DNA from: Tipula vernalis
Taxonomy: Eukaryota > Arthropoda > Insecta > Diptera > Tipulidae
Length of the DNA stretch: 64,000 bases
Reading direction: 5' to 3'
Assembly (NCBI GenBank): GCA_958295665.1
Contig: OY282560.1
Coordinates: 307,749,236-307,813,235 of the forward strand
The notes below the pieces were generated by a model. That model had not been told where the DNA came from and did not search any database. It worked only from the letters and a program-made list of their open reading frames with translations. Below are positions 1-12,180 of the stretch, piece after piece (the stretch's first letter is position 1; each line of letters starts with the position of its first letter). Both the position numbers and the translations under genes were made by a program.

Positions 1-2167
1 GGATGTGAATCCATTTCAACAGGTAAACCAACATATTGGCCAACTGACCCAGGGAAAATACCTGACCTGATCGATTTTTTTATAACCAAAAATATTTCTA
101 ATAATTTTATGAAAGTTGAAGAAAGCCAAGATATGAGCTCAGATCATTCTCCAATAGTCCTAACTCTAAGCGAGTATATCATCCAAAAAGGGAATAATCC
201 AGTATTAACCAACAAATATACGAACTGGGAAAGTTTCAAAGTACACCTGGAACAAAGAATACTTTTGAAAGTTCCTTTAAAAACTATGGATCAACTGGAC
301 ATAGAAGTAGAAAAGTTCATTACAGATATTCAACAATCAGCATGGGAAAGTACTCCAGAAATCAAATCAAGGCTAAAAGGAAATAACTATCCAATAGAAA
401 TTAGAAATCTCCTTAGGGATAAACGCAAATCCAGAAAAAAATGGCACCAAACTAGAGCTCCACAGGACAAAAAAAGACTAAATAATCTTACTCAACAATT
501 AACAAGAGAAATTCAGAAATTAAAAAATGAGTCAGTTAATTTCTACTTAAGTAAGTTAACGAATGATAGTAATACGGATTATTCGCTTTGGAAAGCAACT
601 AAAACTCTGAAAAGGCCAATAATGCCGATCCATCCTATCAGGAAAATGGATGGAACATGGGCAAGGAAAAACAAAGAAAAAGCAGAAGGTTTTGCCAATC
701 ATCTTGAAAATATATTTCAACCTCATGAATGTCAATTACGAGAAATATTGGATGAAAACATAACACAAATTCTCGAAGATGTCACCCCTACATCGACTAC
801 TGAAGTAGCAAATGAAATTAAAAACAATTTAAACTTAAAGAAAGCACCAGGGTTTGACCTGATTACCGGAGAAATAATAAAGCAGCTACCGGGAAAAGCA
901 ACGGTAAAGTTAACTAATATCATAAACGCCGCATTTAGGTTAAAATATGTACCCAAACTTTGGAAAGTGGCTGAGGTCATCATGATTCCCAAACCAGGAA
1001 AACCGCCACATCTAATAACATCATATAGGCCTATATCGTTGTTGCCGATAATGTCCAAACTCTTTGAAAAGCTACTATTAAAAAGGCTTAAACTAATAAC
1101 TGAAAAAAATAATCTAATTCCGAATCACCAATTTGGTTTTGCAGTGAGCACTCAACTATCGATCAAGTGCATAGAATAACCAATATTATTGAGAAGACTT
1201 TAGAAGAGAAAAAAGTTTGTTCAGCAGTATTCCTTGATGTAGCGCAGGCCTTTGATAAAGTCTGGCACGAAGGATTAATCTACAAACTCAAATTAATCCT
1301 ACCGAAACAGTACAGCATAATACTGGAATCATATATAACGGAAAGATATTTCAGGCTTAAGCAAGAAGATGAATATTCAGAGCTTAAGGGAATAAAAGCA
1401 GGAGTTCCACAAGGAAGTGTACTTGGGCCACTTCTGTATTTACTATACACTCGAGATGTCCCAATCCCACAAAACAACATGATAGCCACTTTCGCCGATG
1501 ACACAGCTATCATGGCAGTAGGTGACAACAACTCAGATACAGCAGAGCAATTACAAAACGCCATAGAGCAAGTACACAATTGGACAAAAAATGGCGCATA
1601 AAACTAATTGAAATTAAATCTGTACATGTTGACTTTACGAACAAGAGATTAGTTCATAAACCAGTATATTTAAATAATCAAGAAATACCACACGCAAACA
1701 CTGCCAAATATCTTGGTATGACATTAGACGCTAAACTTCGCTGGAAAGCTCATGTAAAAAAGAAAAGAGGCGAGTTGGAATTAAAATACAAAAAAATGTA
1801 TTGGTTACTGGGAAGAAACTCTCATTTATCAATCCCTAATAAACTTCTGCTTTATAAGCAAATATTGAAGCCTGTTTGGACTTATGGTATACAGCTGTGG
1901 GGGTGTACCAAGCAGAGCAACATGGATATTATCCAACGATTCCAAAACAAAGTGCTAAGAAGCATCGTCAACGCACCATGGTTTGTCAGAAATAGCGACA
2001 TCCACAAAGATCTGGGCATAGAATTCATCAAAACCGAAATTATGAAATTTGCTAGAAGTCATGAACAACGGCTACTTCACCATGTCAACATAGAGGCCAA
2101 CCAGCTACTGGATAATACGGATTTAATTAGAAGGCTCAAAAGAGTAAAGCCTTTTGAGTTAGTGTAA
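1..2167 (+). pseudogene. ORF2 (endonuclease C-terminus and reverse transcriptase), two frameshifts
   Basis: Encodes the end of an APE-type endonuclease (SDHSPI histidine motif near 140) and a Jockey-clade reverse transcriptase with SYRPISLLP, FLDVAQAFDKVWHEG, GVPQGSVLGP and the catalytic FADD box (~1495). The frame is open from base 1 although the first internal ATG is at 109. The reading frame breaks at ~1141-1148, just after NHQFGF, and at ~1590, after the WTK motif. Comparison with copy B indicates a 1-nt loss at each place, so protein continues in a new frame each time and ends at 2167 with KPFELV, the same C-terminus as copy B. Inactive as it stands. Confidence 0.88.
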
Positions 2168-2335
2168 ATCAGTTAAAATAAATCTTTATCTAGCGCACGA
2201 CAAAAGCGCGATCAAATCATAAATATCAAAACTAAGGAGTACATCGATGGATGAACCCTTAAATTTCAGTAAAATGTAGTAATTTAAGTTAGAATAAAAT
2301 TGCTTATTAGTCTTAGACTAGATTGTATTTTCACT
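1..2335 (+). mobile_element. Jockey-like non-LTR retrotransposon, copy A (3' part)
   Basis: The window opens inside ORF2 of a LINE, so the 5' part lies outside. Coding runs from base 1 to 2167. The following ~165 bp of 3' UTR resemble the 3' UTR of copy B (33479-33680), sharing a block like AGACTAGATTGTA. There is no clean poly(A) tail here, only a T-rich run after 2330. Copy A and copy B (16368-33702) are two members of one family by protein similarity. The 3' boundary is approximate. Confidence 0.85.
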
Positions 2336-3087
2336 TTTTTTTATTTTTATTAATTATTACGCGTTTTTATTACGATTTTATTACTTGTACTTACAAAATT
2401 ATTATTTTCATTATTTTTGAGGAATTTCTCCTGGGTAATCTTGATCTGAGGATTAGTGTTTCCTCAGAGGTATTTTAAGTGCACTCCGGGTGTTGTACAC
2501 TTGAGTCAGTTACTTGTGTCCGGATGATCCGTAATTTCCTTTTTAGCTGCTAGCGTTTATGCTTGCTGGCGGCCTACTGCGGTACGATATTCACTCACGG
2601 TAGTGTGTAATAAAATTGGCTATGTTCTCGTGGGTATAGCTGTATTTTATTACGTTCGCAGACAAAATTCCTAAGTTCTCGTGGGATTAGTTGTCTTTTG
2701 CCTGTTATTATGTTCTCATGGTAATAATAACTTGAACTTTTACACTATTCACTTTCACTTAACTCACTGTTTCGGCGCCAGTTAAGATTAATAATTCATT
2801 AATCTTTAAAAAAAATGTTTTTTATTTGGACTATGTCCGTTTTATTCTAAATCTTTCTCAAAACTAATTATATCTTTAAAATTTTTCAATTACAAAAACT
2901 TCTATATTGCGAAAATGCTGATTAAAGAAGTTTTATGGAAAATTACAGAAATTATATTTATGTGAAAATAAATGAAATTTGAGTGTTAGGAATTTTACTT
3001 CTATGCAAAATATACAATGTTGCGATTTTACTATACATGTTGAATGATGTTAATATTGATGACGATGGTCATTATATTGTCTTAACT

Positions 3088-3088
<1 letters not shown>
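2336..3088. other. Non-coding tract with structured segment
   Basis: No convincing ORF. The stretch has more G+C than its surroundings between 2420 and 2780 and holds the three stem-loops listed separately. A reverse-strand primer-binding-site-like 18-mer (TGGCGCCGAAACAGTGAG, 2763-2780) is followed by a 9 bp inverted repeat, AAGATTAAT/ATTAATCTT (~2785-2807). I infer a possible leader of a degraded LTR retroelement, but no LTR pair or pol was seen. Confidence 0.35.
2608..2731 (+). other. Three consecutive stem-loops with one shared loop
   Basis: Hairpin 1 (2608-2652): TAATAAAAT and GCTAT pair with ATAGC and ATTTTATTA. Hairpin 2 (2660-2696): AGACAA and CTAA pair with TTAG and TTGTCT. Hairpin 3 (2704-2731): GTTATTAT pairs with ATAATAAC. 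All three present nearly the same 12-nt loop, GTTCTC(G/A)TGG followed by two bases, while the stem sequences differ completely. This is the pattern of structured nucleic acid with a conserved loop. Identity of any RNA is unknown. Confidence 0.6.
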
Positions 3089-3166
<78 letters not shown>

Positions 3167-3188
3167 ATATACTATATATATGTATAAT
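3089..3188. repeat. (TA)n microsatellite
   Basis: About 100 bp of almost pure TA dinucleotide with a few interruptions. Isoleucine-tyrosine ORFs through it are artefacts. Confidence 0.95.
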
Positions 3189-3235
3189 ATATACGTGATG
3201 GAACAAATGCAAGTGTAGTGTACGCGCCAAATCAC

Positions 3236-3395
3236 CCATTCCACGCGAGTTGTGCTTACGCTGTTGCATTTCTTCATCTATAACCTTTTTGTACTGTATT
3301 TGCCAATAAACTAAATTTAGTTTATAAGCAAAAACAGTGCAAAGAGGTAAGAGACGAAGAAATGTAACAGCGTAAGCGCGACTCGTGTGGAATGG
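3236..3395. repeat. 160 bp imperfect palindrome
   Basis: The left arm starting CCATTCCACGCGAG (3237) and the right arm ending CTCGTGTGGAATGG (3395) are inverted copies over about 75 bp each. They meet at the perfect palindrome AATAAACTAAATTTAGTTTAT near 3306-3326. This looks like a fold-back or MITE-like element; flanking duplications were not resolved. Confidence 0.75.
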
Positions 3396-4240
3396 CTGAA
3401 TATATGTGATTGATATATTGTAGCGATGAACGAATGTAAATATTTATAAATATAAATATGAGTGAGGCGCTACACATGTATATAGACATGTATTTGTGTA
3501 TACATAATGAAGTTCGAATTTTAATTATTTTTTCCATGCGAAAATCGCACCGAAAATTCCAACTCGAAGTAAAATGTTGTTTGGGCAATTTGAAAAACGT
3601 GTACATGTAGCAATAAATTTGCTTATCTACGTATTTAGATTGTACAATTTTTTGTCTGTCTATCTTTGGTGTTCAAACAGTTGAGTAGTGCAATACTTTT
3701 GAAAAGCTTAAATTAATAATCTTGTGTTAAATAATAATAAAGAAAATTGTCGTTTATTGGTAAGTAGTAGTAATAAATTATTGTAATTTTTAAATTTAAA
3801 TAATGTGAATAATGTCACGTTCTCAATTTGATCAAAAAGATAACCACAGCTCTATACCCAAATTCAAAGTGTTACATAAACTCCATTCAATTTTATAGAC
3901 CCTGAACTTATCAGTCGTTCAAATTGATAAATAAAAAAATCGGTAATAAAAATATTAAATGAAATATTATGGTTGATGAACTTGTTGTACTTTGAATTAT
4001 GCAAAACTTTCTATATCGCGATAATTTTTATCACTTTTGGCTAGTTAAAAATGCGGTATTTATCACAAAAAACAATCAACATTTTTATTGCTTATTTGAG
4101 CTGTCTTGCTGTGGTAACATTGGAATAAGATAGTATGAATATGTAGTGTACATCACACCAGAACTCCCGTTTTAGAAAACGCCAGATTTCTATATATCAT
4201 TCGGACCATTGGGATTGTGCAATTTTGTGCCTGTAATTAG
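3396..4240. other. AT-rich spacer
   Basis: I see no supportable gene, RNA or repeat boundary here. Short ORFs on the reverse strand run into the palindrome above and lack recognisable motifs. Confidence 0.5.
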
Positions 4241-4814
4241 AAAATTTGTGCATAGCGTACTTTAGGAAATAGGATGGCATTTCTCACATGATTATCACAC
4301 CAGAACTCCCATATATTATTCCATTTATATAATAAAACATATTTTTCGGAGTATGATGATGGTGCAAAATTGTGCGTTACTAAACTGACCTTGAAAATAG
4401 TTTATATTGGCCAGAATCGGCCATAGAACATCCACAATTGATCAAAATCGTGATTTTTCGAAGTGGTTATATGGGCGATTTCCAGAAATCCCACCTTTTA
4501 TTAACATTCGGATTAAAACAAAATGCGGTTAGTATTCTGGCCAAGTTTCACGTTTGTGCATATTACACTTTAGCCAGAATCGGCCATATAACCTCTTCGA
4601 AAAATCACGATTTTGATCAATTGTGGATGTTCTATGGCCGATTCTGACCAATATAAACTATTTTCAAGGTCAGTTTAGTAACGCACAATTTTGCACATTA
4701 GTCATACTCCGAAAAATATGTTTTATTATATAAACGGAATATATGGGATTTCTGGTGTGATAATCATGTGAGAAATCCCATCCTATTTCCTAAAGTACGC
4801 TTTGCACAAATTTT
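4241..4814. repeat. 574 bp inverted repeat (fold-back)
   Basis: Left arm 4241-~4475 begins AAAATTTGTGCATAGCG; right arm ~4575-4814 ends CGCTTTGCACAAATTTT. Matching inverted blocks include the CTTTAGGAAATAGGATGG region, the TTTTTCGGAGTATGA region and a block around TTGATCAAAATCGTG. The spacer is about 100 bp. A 69-codon ORF spanning the hairpin has no recognisable motif and I do not call it. Confidence 0.8.
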
Positions 4815-5095
4815 GTTTATTAGGCAATCCAATTCCTTTTTAAATTGACCAGAACTTCCATAGTTCAGAACTTCTTATAATTATCGTTCAAATTATATCA
4901 GAGTTAGTTAAAAAATATCCAAGTTTCATCTTAATTGGCCATATTCCAGAACATCTTCTAATTTCATATGAGGATCGCATTTTATTACACACGTCGAAAA
5001 TGATCAAAATTCGTTAAGAATTATACAAGTTCAAACCTAATTGGCCAAATTCCAAAACTACATTTAAACTCATTTTAGAATCGCATTTCAACTGC
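4815..5095. repeat. Dispersed degenerate repeat (copy 1)
   Basis: Shares phrases such as 'aattggcc(a)atattccagaac', 'aagttc' and 'gaatcgcattt' with arrays at 38700-39640 and 54840-55075. It is diverged, with unit length roughly 80-90 bp. Non-coding. Confidence 0.55.
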
Positions 5096-6950
5096 AATAT
5101 CAGAATTTGTCTTTATTTTGTCAGAATTCTATATCTTACGTAAGTTTCCACAGTTAGAATTTGAATTTGTGATGCCAAAAATCAAATTTTATATATCATC
5201 GTTTCAGATTTCGACAAGTTATGTCAGAATTGGAATTTGTGTTGCCGAAATTCGATATATAGTATTATGTCTGAAATTGATGTTTCAGGTCTGAATTTGA
5301 AAATTTGATGTTACGAATTCGGTACATCGTGTCAAAATTCGATTAATCGTGCCAGAATTCGTGCCAGTCACAATTCGATATACCATGTATAAACTTGAAT
5401 TTCATATATCAAAATATCATGCCGAAAATCCATACTTCATATCAAAATTTGATCTACCTTTGTCAGAATTCGATACATCATGTCAATATAGCATAGCAGA
5501 ATAACATAAATTATGTTAAAAATCGACATTCGTCATGTCCGAATTTGAATTTTTGATGCCAGAATTCGAGTTATCATATCAGCATTCCATACTTTATGTC
5601 ATAATTATAAATATGCAATACCAGAATTTGTATTTATGATGTCAGAATTCTATGTATTATGCCAGAATTCGATATATCATGCCAGAAATCCACATTTCGA
5701 TAAATTACGTCAGAATTTGTTACTTTAGAATTCGAATTTTTGATGTCACAATTGGTCACAATTGATATATATCAAGCCAGAATTCGATATGTCGTGTCAG
5801 AATTTGATTTTATGATATCAGAGTTCAATATATCGTGTCAGAATTCAAAATATTATGTTAAAAATCATGTCAAGCTTGAATCCGATTTGTCCTGTCAAAA
5901 TTAGAGTAAATTCGTTATGTCTGAAGTCAGAATTTGAATTTTTGGTATCGGAATTCTGTGTCTCAGAATTCTACATAAGACGTTAAAATTCGATATGACA
6001 TGTCAGAATATGAATTGATAATGTCAAAATTGTATATATTATGCGAAAGTTAGATAAATGATGGCAGAATTCGATATGTAGAGCAAGAATTTGAGTTATT
6101 TATATTTAGATTCAATGTCATTTCAGAATTCGAAAGGTCTTGTCACAATTTGATAAATCTCTCATGAAGCCGTTAGAATTCCATATATTATATGAAAATT
6201 CGAGATGTTATATCAGAATTTCAATTTTTGGTTTTAGAATATGACATAAGAATTCGATATCATAAGTCAAATTTTATATATCACATCGATATTTTAACTT
6301 TTTCCGTATTCGACATATTCGGTCAAAATTCGACATGTCTTGTCAGAATTCAAAAGGTCTTATCAGAATTTGGTTTATCATCTCATGACTTCAGAATTCG
6401 ATATTTATTATTTCAAAATTCGAAATCTTAACAGAATTGGATATATCATCCCAGAATTCAATACAATTTATTGAATTTTCATACGGTATATCGAATTCTG
6501 ACATAACATCTTGAATTTTGGGATGATATATATCAAATTCTTAAGTCTTGAGAAGATTTATCAAAGAATTCAATATGTAGTTTTGTCAAAATTCGATAAA
6601 TCTCTTCAGCGTTTGATTTTATGATTCCGAATTCGTTAATTCATGTCAGAGTTTGAGTTGTGGATGTTAAAATTCGAAATGTCATGCCGGAATTCGATAA
6701 TCATACATGACGTTGTGACATAAGGTTTTGTGATTTTATGTTTTCCAGAATTTGAATTTTTATGACAGAATAGATCGTTCAATAAGTCATTAGATAAATC
6801 ATATTCGAATTTGAAATTACTATATCGGAATACGATATCTTATATGAGAATTCGATATATCATGCTAAAATTCTAAATGTCCGGTCGGAATTCAATATAT
6901 CATGCCAAAATTCGATAAATTAAGTGTTAATTCGATACCTAACATAGCAA
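5096..6950. repeat. Degenerate minisatellite rich in GAATTC
   Basis: About 1.85 kb built from a ~20-25 bp theme such as 'tcagaattcgatatatcatg(cc)', repeated many dozens of times with heavy divergence. GAATTC or near-variants recur throughout. Short ORFs here (e.g. 6192-6431) are repeat translations. The orientation of the theme is constant over most of the block, with reversed units near 6470-6560. Confidence 0.8.
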
Positions 6951-7039
6951 AATATTCCCGAATTACAAATTGGAAAGTATAAGTGCATCTTACAACAAAA
7001 ACTAAAGTTTTGTTTACATTTCTTTATTAAAATACTAAT

Positions 7040-7470
7040 AATAATTTTAACATACAATACCTTTTATTACAGTTGGGTGCTATAATCAGTATATTTAATT
7101 TACGGTACAGCTTTTTACGTTTAAAAAACTGTGTAAAATACATAGTGTAATTTACTCGCCCAACCGTGCTGACAAGAGTAACTCCATTTTTTCTACATAT
7201 TCAAATTTTTTCCTTAAGTACTGTTGTGTTACCCTTGTCAGCTTTCAACACATACAATTCGGAGTGCTCATTCAAAAATTGCTTTGTATTTTGAGCCCCT
7301 CGAATCTGTTGGATTTCTTTAATGCAATCTAAATTAAATGTAATCATTGGCTCTTGGGAACGTTTAGGAAAAATTGAGACAAATTTGGCTAAATTTCTTA
7401 AAAATTATAAGTTTCCTGTAATTTCGAGTTAAATAAATTTAGCTCTTCTTGGAGTTTACTGATTTCGGCA
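7040..7470 (-). pseudogene. Penelope-like element RT fragment
   Basis: Reverse-strand translation around 7210-7260 gives a stretch with the core ADKGNTTV, preceded by NEHSELYVLK. This is the hallmark segment near the start of Penelope-type reverse transcriptases. A stop follows within about 10 residues, and frames are broken on both sides. I see no GIY-YIG endonuclease or LTR-like repeats. A second, longer Penelope-like relic lies at 45.2-46.1 kb. Confidence 0.55.
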
Positions 7471-7699
7471 TTCTGTCCATCAACGTATTTTGTGATTTTT
7501 GATGTCGTTTAAGTTTTTTAATTTCTCTAAAATTGCGTGGTTAGCTTCGACAGAAGTAGCATTTTCCTGCACTGAATTATTATTTTCATTTTGACTTTCA
7601 ATTGTTGATATACATTTTCTGATGTGAAGACTGGTGAATTATAATAGGTAATTGATATAGTTGGTGGTGAAATATAGCTGGTAGTTGGTGTAGCCGATT

Positions 7700-8480
7700 T
7701 TGTTTTAAATTTGGACATCATATAGAAACTTTAGGAGCCGAGTAATTGTTTCTATCTAGATTTTCAATATTAAAAATGAATGTTTGCTGCATTGAAATTG
7801 AATGTTTGCTTTGATCCAGCCGCTCTGCCTTTCCAAAAGGCCTTGAATGCAGCAGAAATACACGGAATTCGGACCCTTTAAAATACGAAAGTTCTGACAA
7901 TGGCCTAATTTTTCTTTGGAAATCCAAAGGTTGTGTTTATGAAATTAATGATAATCTTTGTGAAATCGCAGACTGATCATGACTTGGAATTAAAGCAGAA
8001 GTTATCAACGCCAGTCCACTTCTTCAAGAATTTTTTCACAATTCCTAAACATATCAAGTGGAGATAGTCCAAAGGAATATCTCAAATCATATCTAAATCA
8101 AATTCTTTCTATGGTGGTGTTTATTTTCTTTGAATCTGAATGAATGATCAGTAAGCAGTTTAGACTTATTTAAGCGATAAGTCATACGGTTTTTAATGAA
8201 TTCGCCTTCTTCGCAACACTTTGGCCATCCAAAATGTGTATCACAAATAAATACTCTGATGCTTAATGGATATATTGCGTTTTTATAATTTAACCCTGAG
8301 CACATTAATGTTTTTAGCTCATCAACTACCGGTTGGAGGAAACTATTAAAATTGTTTGGTTTATTAAAACCGTAATAAACTCCTACAACAAAAATTTTGT
8401 GAGGGCTGATGTTACAAATACGAGAGAAAATTAACTAGAAATGTTCTGGCAATGTGTCTAAATTTGACAAAATCAGTTCT
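7700..8480 (-). pseudogene. Decayed DNA-transposase-like protein
   Basis: Reverse-strand reading passes through a region with GVYYGFNKPNNFNSFLQP, VFICDTHFG-WPKCCEEGEF and a later segment ending FLKKWTG. A further piece with FQRKIRPLSELSYFKGSEFR follows (7718-7927). These resemble a family of insect transposase proteins with an LDYxHLVxLGVxKK motif and a Cys-Lys-Cys zinc-like site. Stops and frameshifts separate the pieces (8093-8305, 7718-7927, 7527-7721). The superfamily is uncertain; its histidine/glycine core is reminiscent of CACTA-group transposases. Confidence 0.5.
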
Positions 8481-8788
8481 ATACCGCTACTTATTCCAAT
8501 ATATACACAAAAAAAAAACTTAAATCCTTTTTTTTAAGAAACTCGAGTAATTCAGTTAAAACAAAAACGATATAATACCGAGACATCTCGTGAACATTTA
8601 TTTTCAAAAAATAAAAATAACAAAAACAACAAATGAAAAATACAGTAGAATTGTGATAACTTTATCTTCTTACTCTCTTCAAATCAGACTCTCTGCTGTT
8701 AATTTCTACTTACTACGTTATTTACTACCATAAATTTGTTTTAAATTTACATTTGACTTTGAATTGAGTTTGCTCTACGAGTAAGGAC

Positions 8789-9451
8789 GTGTTCTGTCTG
8801 GCCAAAATGACAAAAAAAAATTACGATATTTTACGTCAAACTCATTTCCTGCTAACTTCACCTCGTTAAATATACGTCAAACCTGACCGAACAGCCAAAA
8901 ATTAAAAATTTAGATTTATACGTCAAACTCTACGTCAAATTTTTCACCAAATTATGTAAAAAATTTGCTAAAATATTAAAACCGTATGTTTTTAACTTAC
9001 AATAGCTAAAATATCGTGCATTTTACTACATAATATATATACAATTTTAAAAATTAAATCGTACTCATACTCTAAACAAATCGCACACGTTTTGCCCATT
9101 GATTTCTCAAAATCATCGGGTTCTGCACGCATAACAATGTTGTCGTTGATCTAAAGGCAAAAAATCAATACATCACACATCAGTACACAAAATACACTAA
9201 TTACTTTATACCACAAATTGGATAAGTCCTCATTTCACTTATATTTAAAAAACATTTTAGATTTAATATTATTTTTAAAAAAATTGCTGATCAAAATATA
9301 TTATTTTTATTTGACAGCCAAATCCACGAAATTTTGACATTTAAATCCAAAAAAAAAGTTGGATTTTTCCGTGATAAATGAGTGCGTTTTATGCTACAAA
9401 TGTTGACATATAAATCGTGATTTTTTTTTTCATTTTGGCCAGACCGAACAC
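8789..9451. mobile_element. TIR element, non-autonomous (MITE-like)
   Basis: Ends are inverted copies: GTGTTCTGTCTGGCCAAAAT at the left and its near-complement ending TTGGCCAGACCGAACAC at the right, each followed inward by an A/T-rich run and a similar ATTACGAT/ATCGTGAT block, about 35 bp in all. No ORF with transposase features lies between. Repeated ACGTCAAA words occur in the left half. A target duplication was not identified, so exact ends are uncertain by several bases. Confidence 0.55.
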
Positions 9452-10769
9452 TACTTAGGTATAAAGAATACAAAAAAAAAATCGAACAATGCCAATGTAC
9501 ATGCCAATGTGGTGTATTTTACCAGAGCCTTCTAGAGTATAGAGCCATAATCTTAATGACGTATTTTTTAGAAGCTTTTTTAGTGGTATAACTTTTCACT
9601 GATTTCCATAGGAATCCATAGTAAAAATAGTGTTTTTTAGCTTCCAGTTTTTCAATGAAAACAGCAAAAATATTATAAAATGTTTATATAAAAGTTTTCT
9701 ACATATCTTTAAGAATAATATACTAGAAGGCCATATTGGTATTAAGTAAATATTAATTGCAGAAATATTAAAATTAAATTATTTCTAAAATATATTTCTT
9801 CGAACTTTCATTTTTAAAAATACATCAAAGTTGGCTCTGACAAATTAAAATAATACTTGCTAAATTTATCTTTAGTTTTACTAGTGTACGTAAGATGTCT
9901 AAAATGGTTACAGAAAAATACGAAATAAAATTATTTAATCACAAAATTATAACACGTTCCTATATTTTGTGAATTTGTTTTGCTTTTCCTACAACTTTTG
10001 AACTTGAAATTACCCAAGGTGGTAATTTTTGGTATGATTTTTCCAAATTTTTACGGCCATCACTGCCATCTATGTAATGTATCTTGACTTAATGACCAAA
10101 CGAATTGTAGTAAGCTTTTATTTCAATTTGACCAGAATGCTGTTGTTATGATTTTTTTTTAATATTTTGGTTTAAATAAATCAATTATTACAAGAAAATG
10201 AAAACGATTTACTTAAACGATATTCATATATGTTGAAATTCAAACATTTATAAAAGTATTTCAGAAATCATAATTAAGAATTTGTAACATTTTCATTTAA
10301 AAATTTGTCTTAGGAAAAAAAGTGATTTTCCATATGTTTTGTGTGTTTTACTATGAAATGTTTCGTTTTTTCCTCGTCTATAAAATACAGGGTGCTTTGA
10401 TTTTACTCATTTAAAATACTCTATGATTAAATAAATATAGCACGATGATTTTTATAATTTTATTTATTTAGACACTTTTCTTTTTAGAGTGTTACAACGA
10501 TCTTTTTCTATTACACACTAAACTGTATTTCACTCAGATGAGGAGGCGATGTTTTTTGTGCTGTCATGCGCGTAACAAAAAAAAACGAACATAGAAAATG
10601 CCCAACAAACATCACATCCGCCACCGCCAAAAAAAAATTAATGGAACTTATCTTCAATTCATCATTTCAGTTGATGTTACAAAAGAAAAACTTAAGAATA
10701 ATCATCAACATAATATTATTACAAAACTTATAATCTTTTTTTATCCAAACAATATTAACTTAAATTCTA
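9452..10769. other. AT-rich spacer
   Basis: No recognisable gene. The small ORF crossing 10598-10897 on the plus strand is antisense to the gypsy relic and is not called. Confidence 0.5.
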
Positions 10770-12180
10770 AACCTGGCTGGAGATACAATATCCTTCCGCC
10801 TACGAAGACTATAACGATCAGTTATTACTGTGTTCGAATTATCGTTATTATCAGTGTCGAAAAATCCGCGACTACAATCTCTTTCGTTATCCACTGATGT
10901 AGTATTCGCAATGCCACTTCCTGGCAAAAATCTTCGGTTAAAACCCGTATTGCTTTCAGAATCTCACTGTACCGTTACCTTCTCCCTTTTCCAACGACTC
11001 ATTATCAACCAGTCCGTCGCTTTCGATTCGAACACTACAATCGCATATGGCCTTATCGGATCAATATGACGCCTAGTCAATCTATTATCATACGCACATT
11101 CATACATTCGAGGCCCTAAAATTTTAGTTATTTTGGCCTTAACCCATTCGTCGCTGTTAGGATTGCTATACTGTCTTATCATAACACTATCGTCTCTTTT
11201 GAATTTAACTCTTTTTTCGTTGCTGGTATCTATCTTACAATATTCGTTATTATTACCACTAGGTCTTAACAAATCTAAAACGCCTTTGGGAACATAGCTT
11301 AATAAAATCGAAGCAGGAGATTTCCTAGTAGTGCAATGATTCGCTATCCTATAATCAGCATAAAATCGTATCAATATTCCCATCTTTGCTGTGCGCACTG
11401 CATTTTCTGCCGCTCCATTTGTCGCCGGATGACCTGGTGCCGTATAAATATGTTTAATGCCTCGTTCGATTGTGATTTTTTTAAATATGGTAGCAGTGAA
11501 CGGTGATCCACCAACTGATTAGAATTCCCAAACCTGGCAAAATGGTGTTTTAAAACTTTAATTGTATACTCAGCCGTAGGCGATTTAGTGTACTGCACCT
11601 CAATCCACTTCGAAAAGGTGTCTATCGTGATAAGAAAATATAAACCATTCATTGGTCCAGCAAAATCAATGTGAACTCTCCCCCAAGGACGTTCAGGGAC
11701 TGACCAAAGTATAACATTTTCCTTTTTAGGACTTGGAAGAACCGGTAAACAAGGTAAACAACCCTTTATAATATTTTCTACCTCCGCGTCGATGTTTGGC
11801 CACCATACATATGACCTGAGTAACGACTTTGTCTTAATTATCCCTAAATGCGATCGATGTACCTGCATCAGTACTTGCTTACGTAAAGACTCAGGTACAA
11901 CTATTCTATGTCCACGCATTAAAATACCTTGTTCGATTACTAACTCTGCCCCCACTGATTTTGAACGAATCATTCTTTAAACTTTTAACTTCTCCGTTAC
12001 CGATCGCTTGCATAACCGCCATGTAAATTCGGTCACTGTTTATTGCTTCCCTAATACTGTTTGCGCTAATCGGAATATCCTTGTTCGTGCCATAAACAAT
12101 TGCTAACGCCTCTTTTTGCAACGCATCATACCCTCGCTCTGCATCTGATAAAATTCGGGACGCGTATTCAATTGGTCATT
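10770..12180 (-). pseudogene. Ty3/gypsy pol relic (RNase H end and integrase)
   Basis: Read on the reverse strand from 12180: a remnant SRILSDAERGYDALQKEALA (RT/RNase H junction), then most of RNase H is missing. The integrase zinc-binding block follows with HRSHLGIIKTKSLLRSYVWWP and CLPCLP, then core pieces HIDFAGP and DTFSKWIEV (11371-11973). The distal integrase runs to ~10964 in another frame and a basic C-terminus ends near 10770. At least two frameshifts and an internal deletion are present. LTRs were not found. Confidence 0.75.

Noticed and set aside
6192..6431. 79-codon ORF in the minisatellite
   Set aside because: Repeat-derived translation with no conserved motif.
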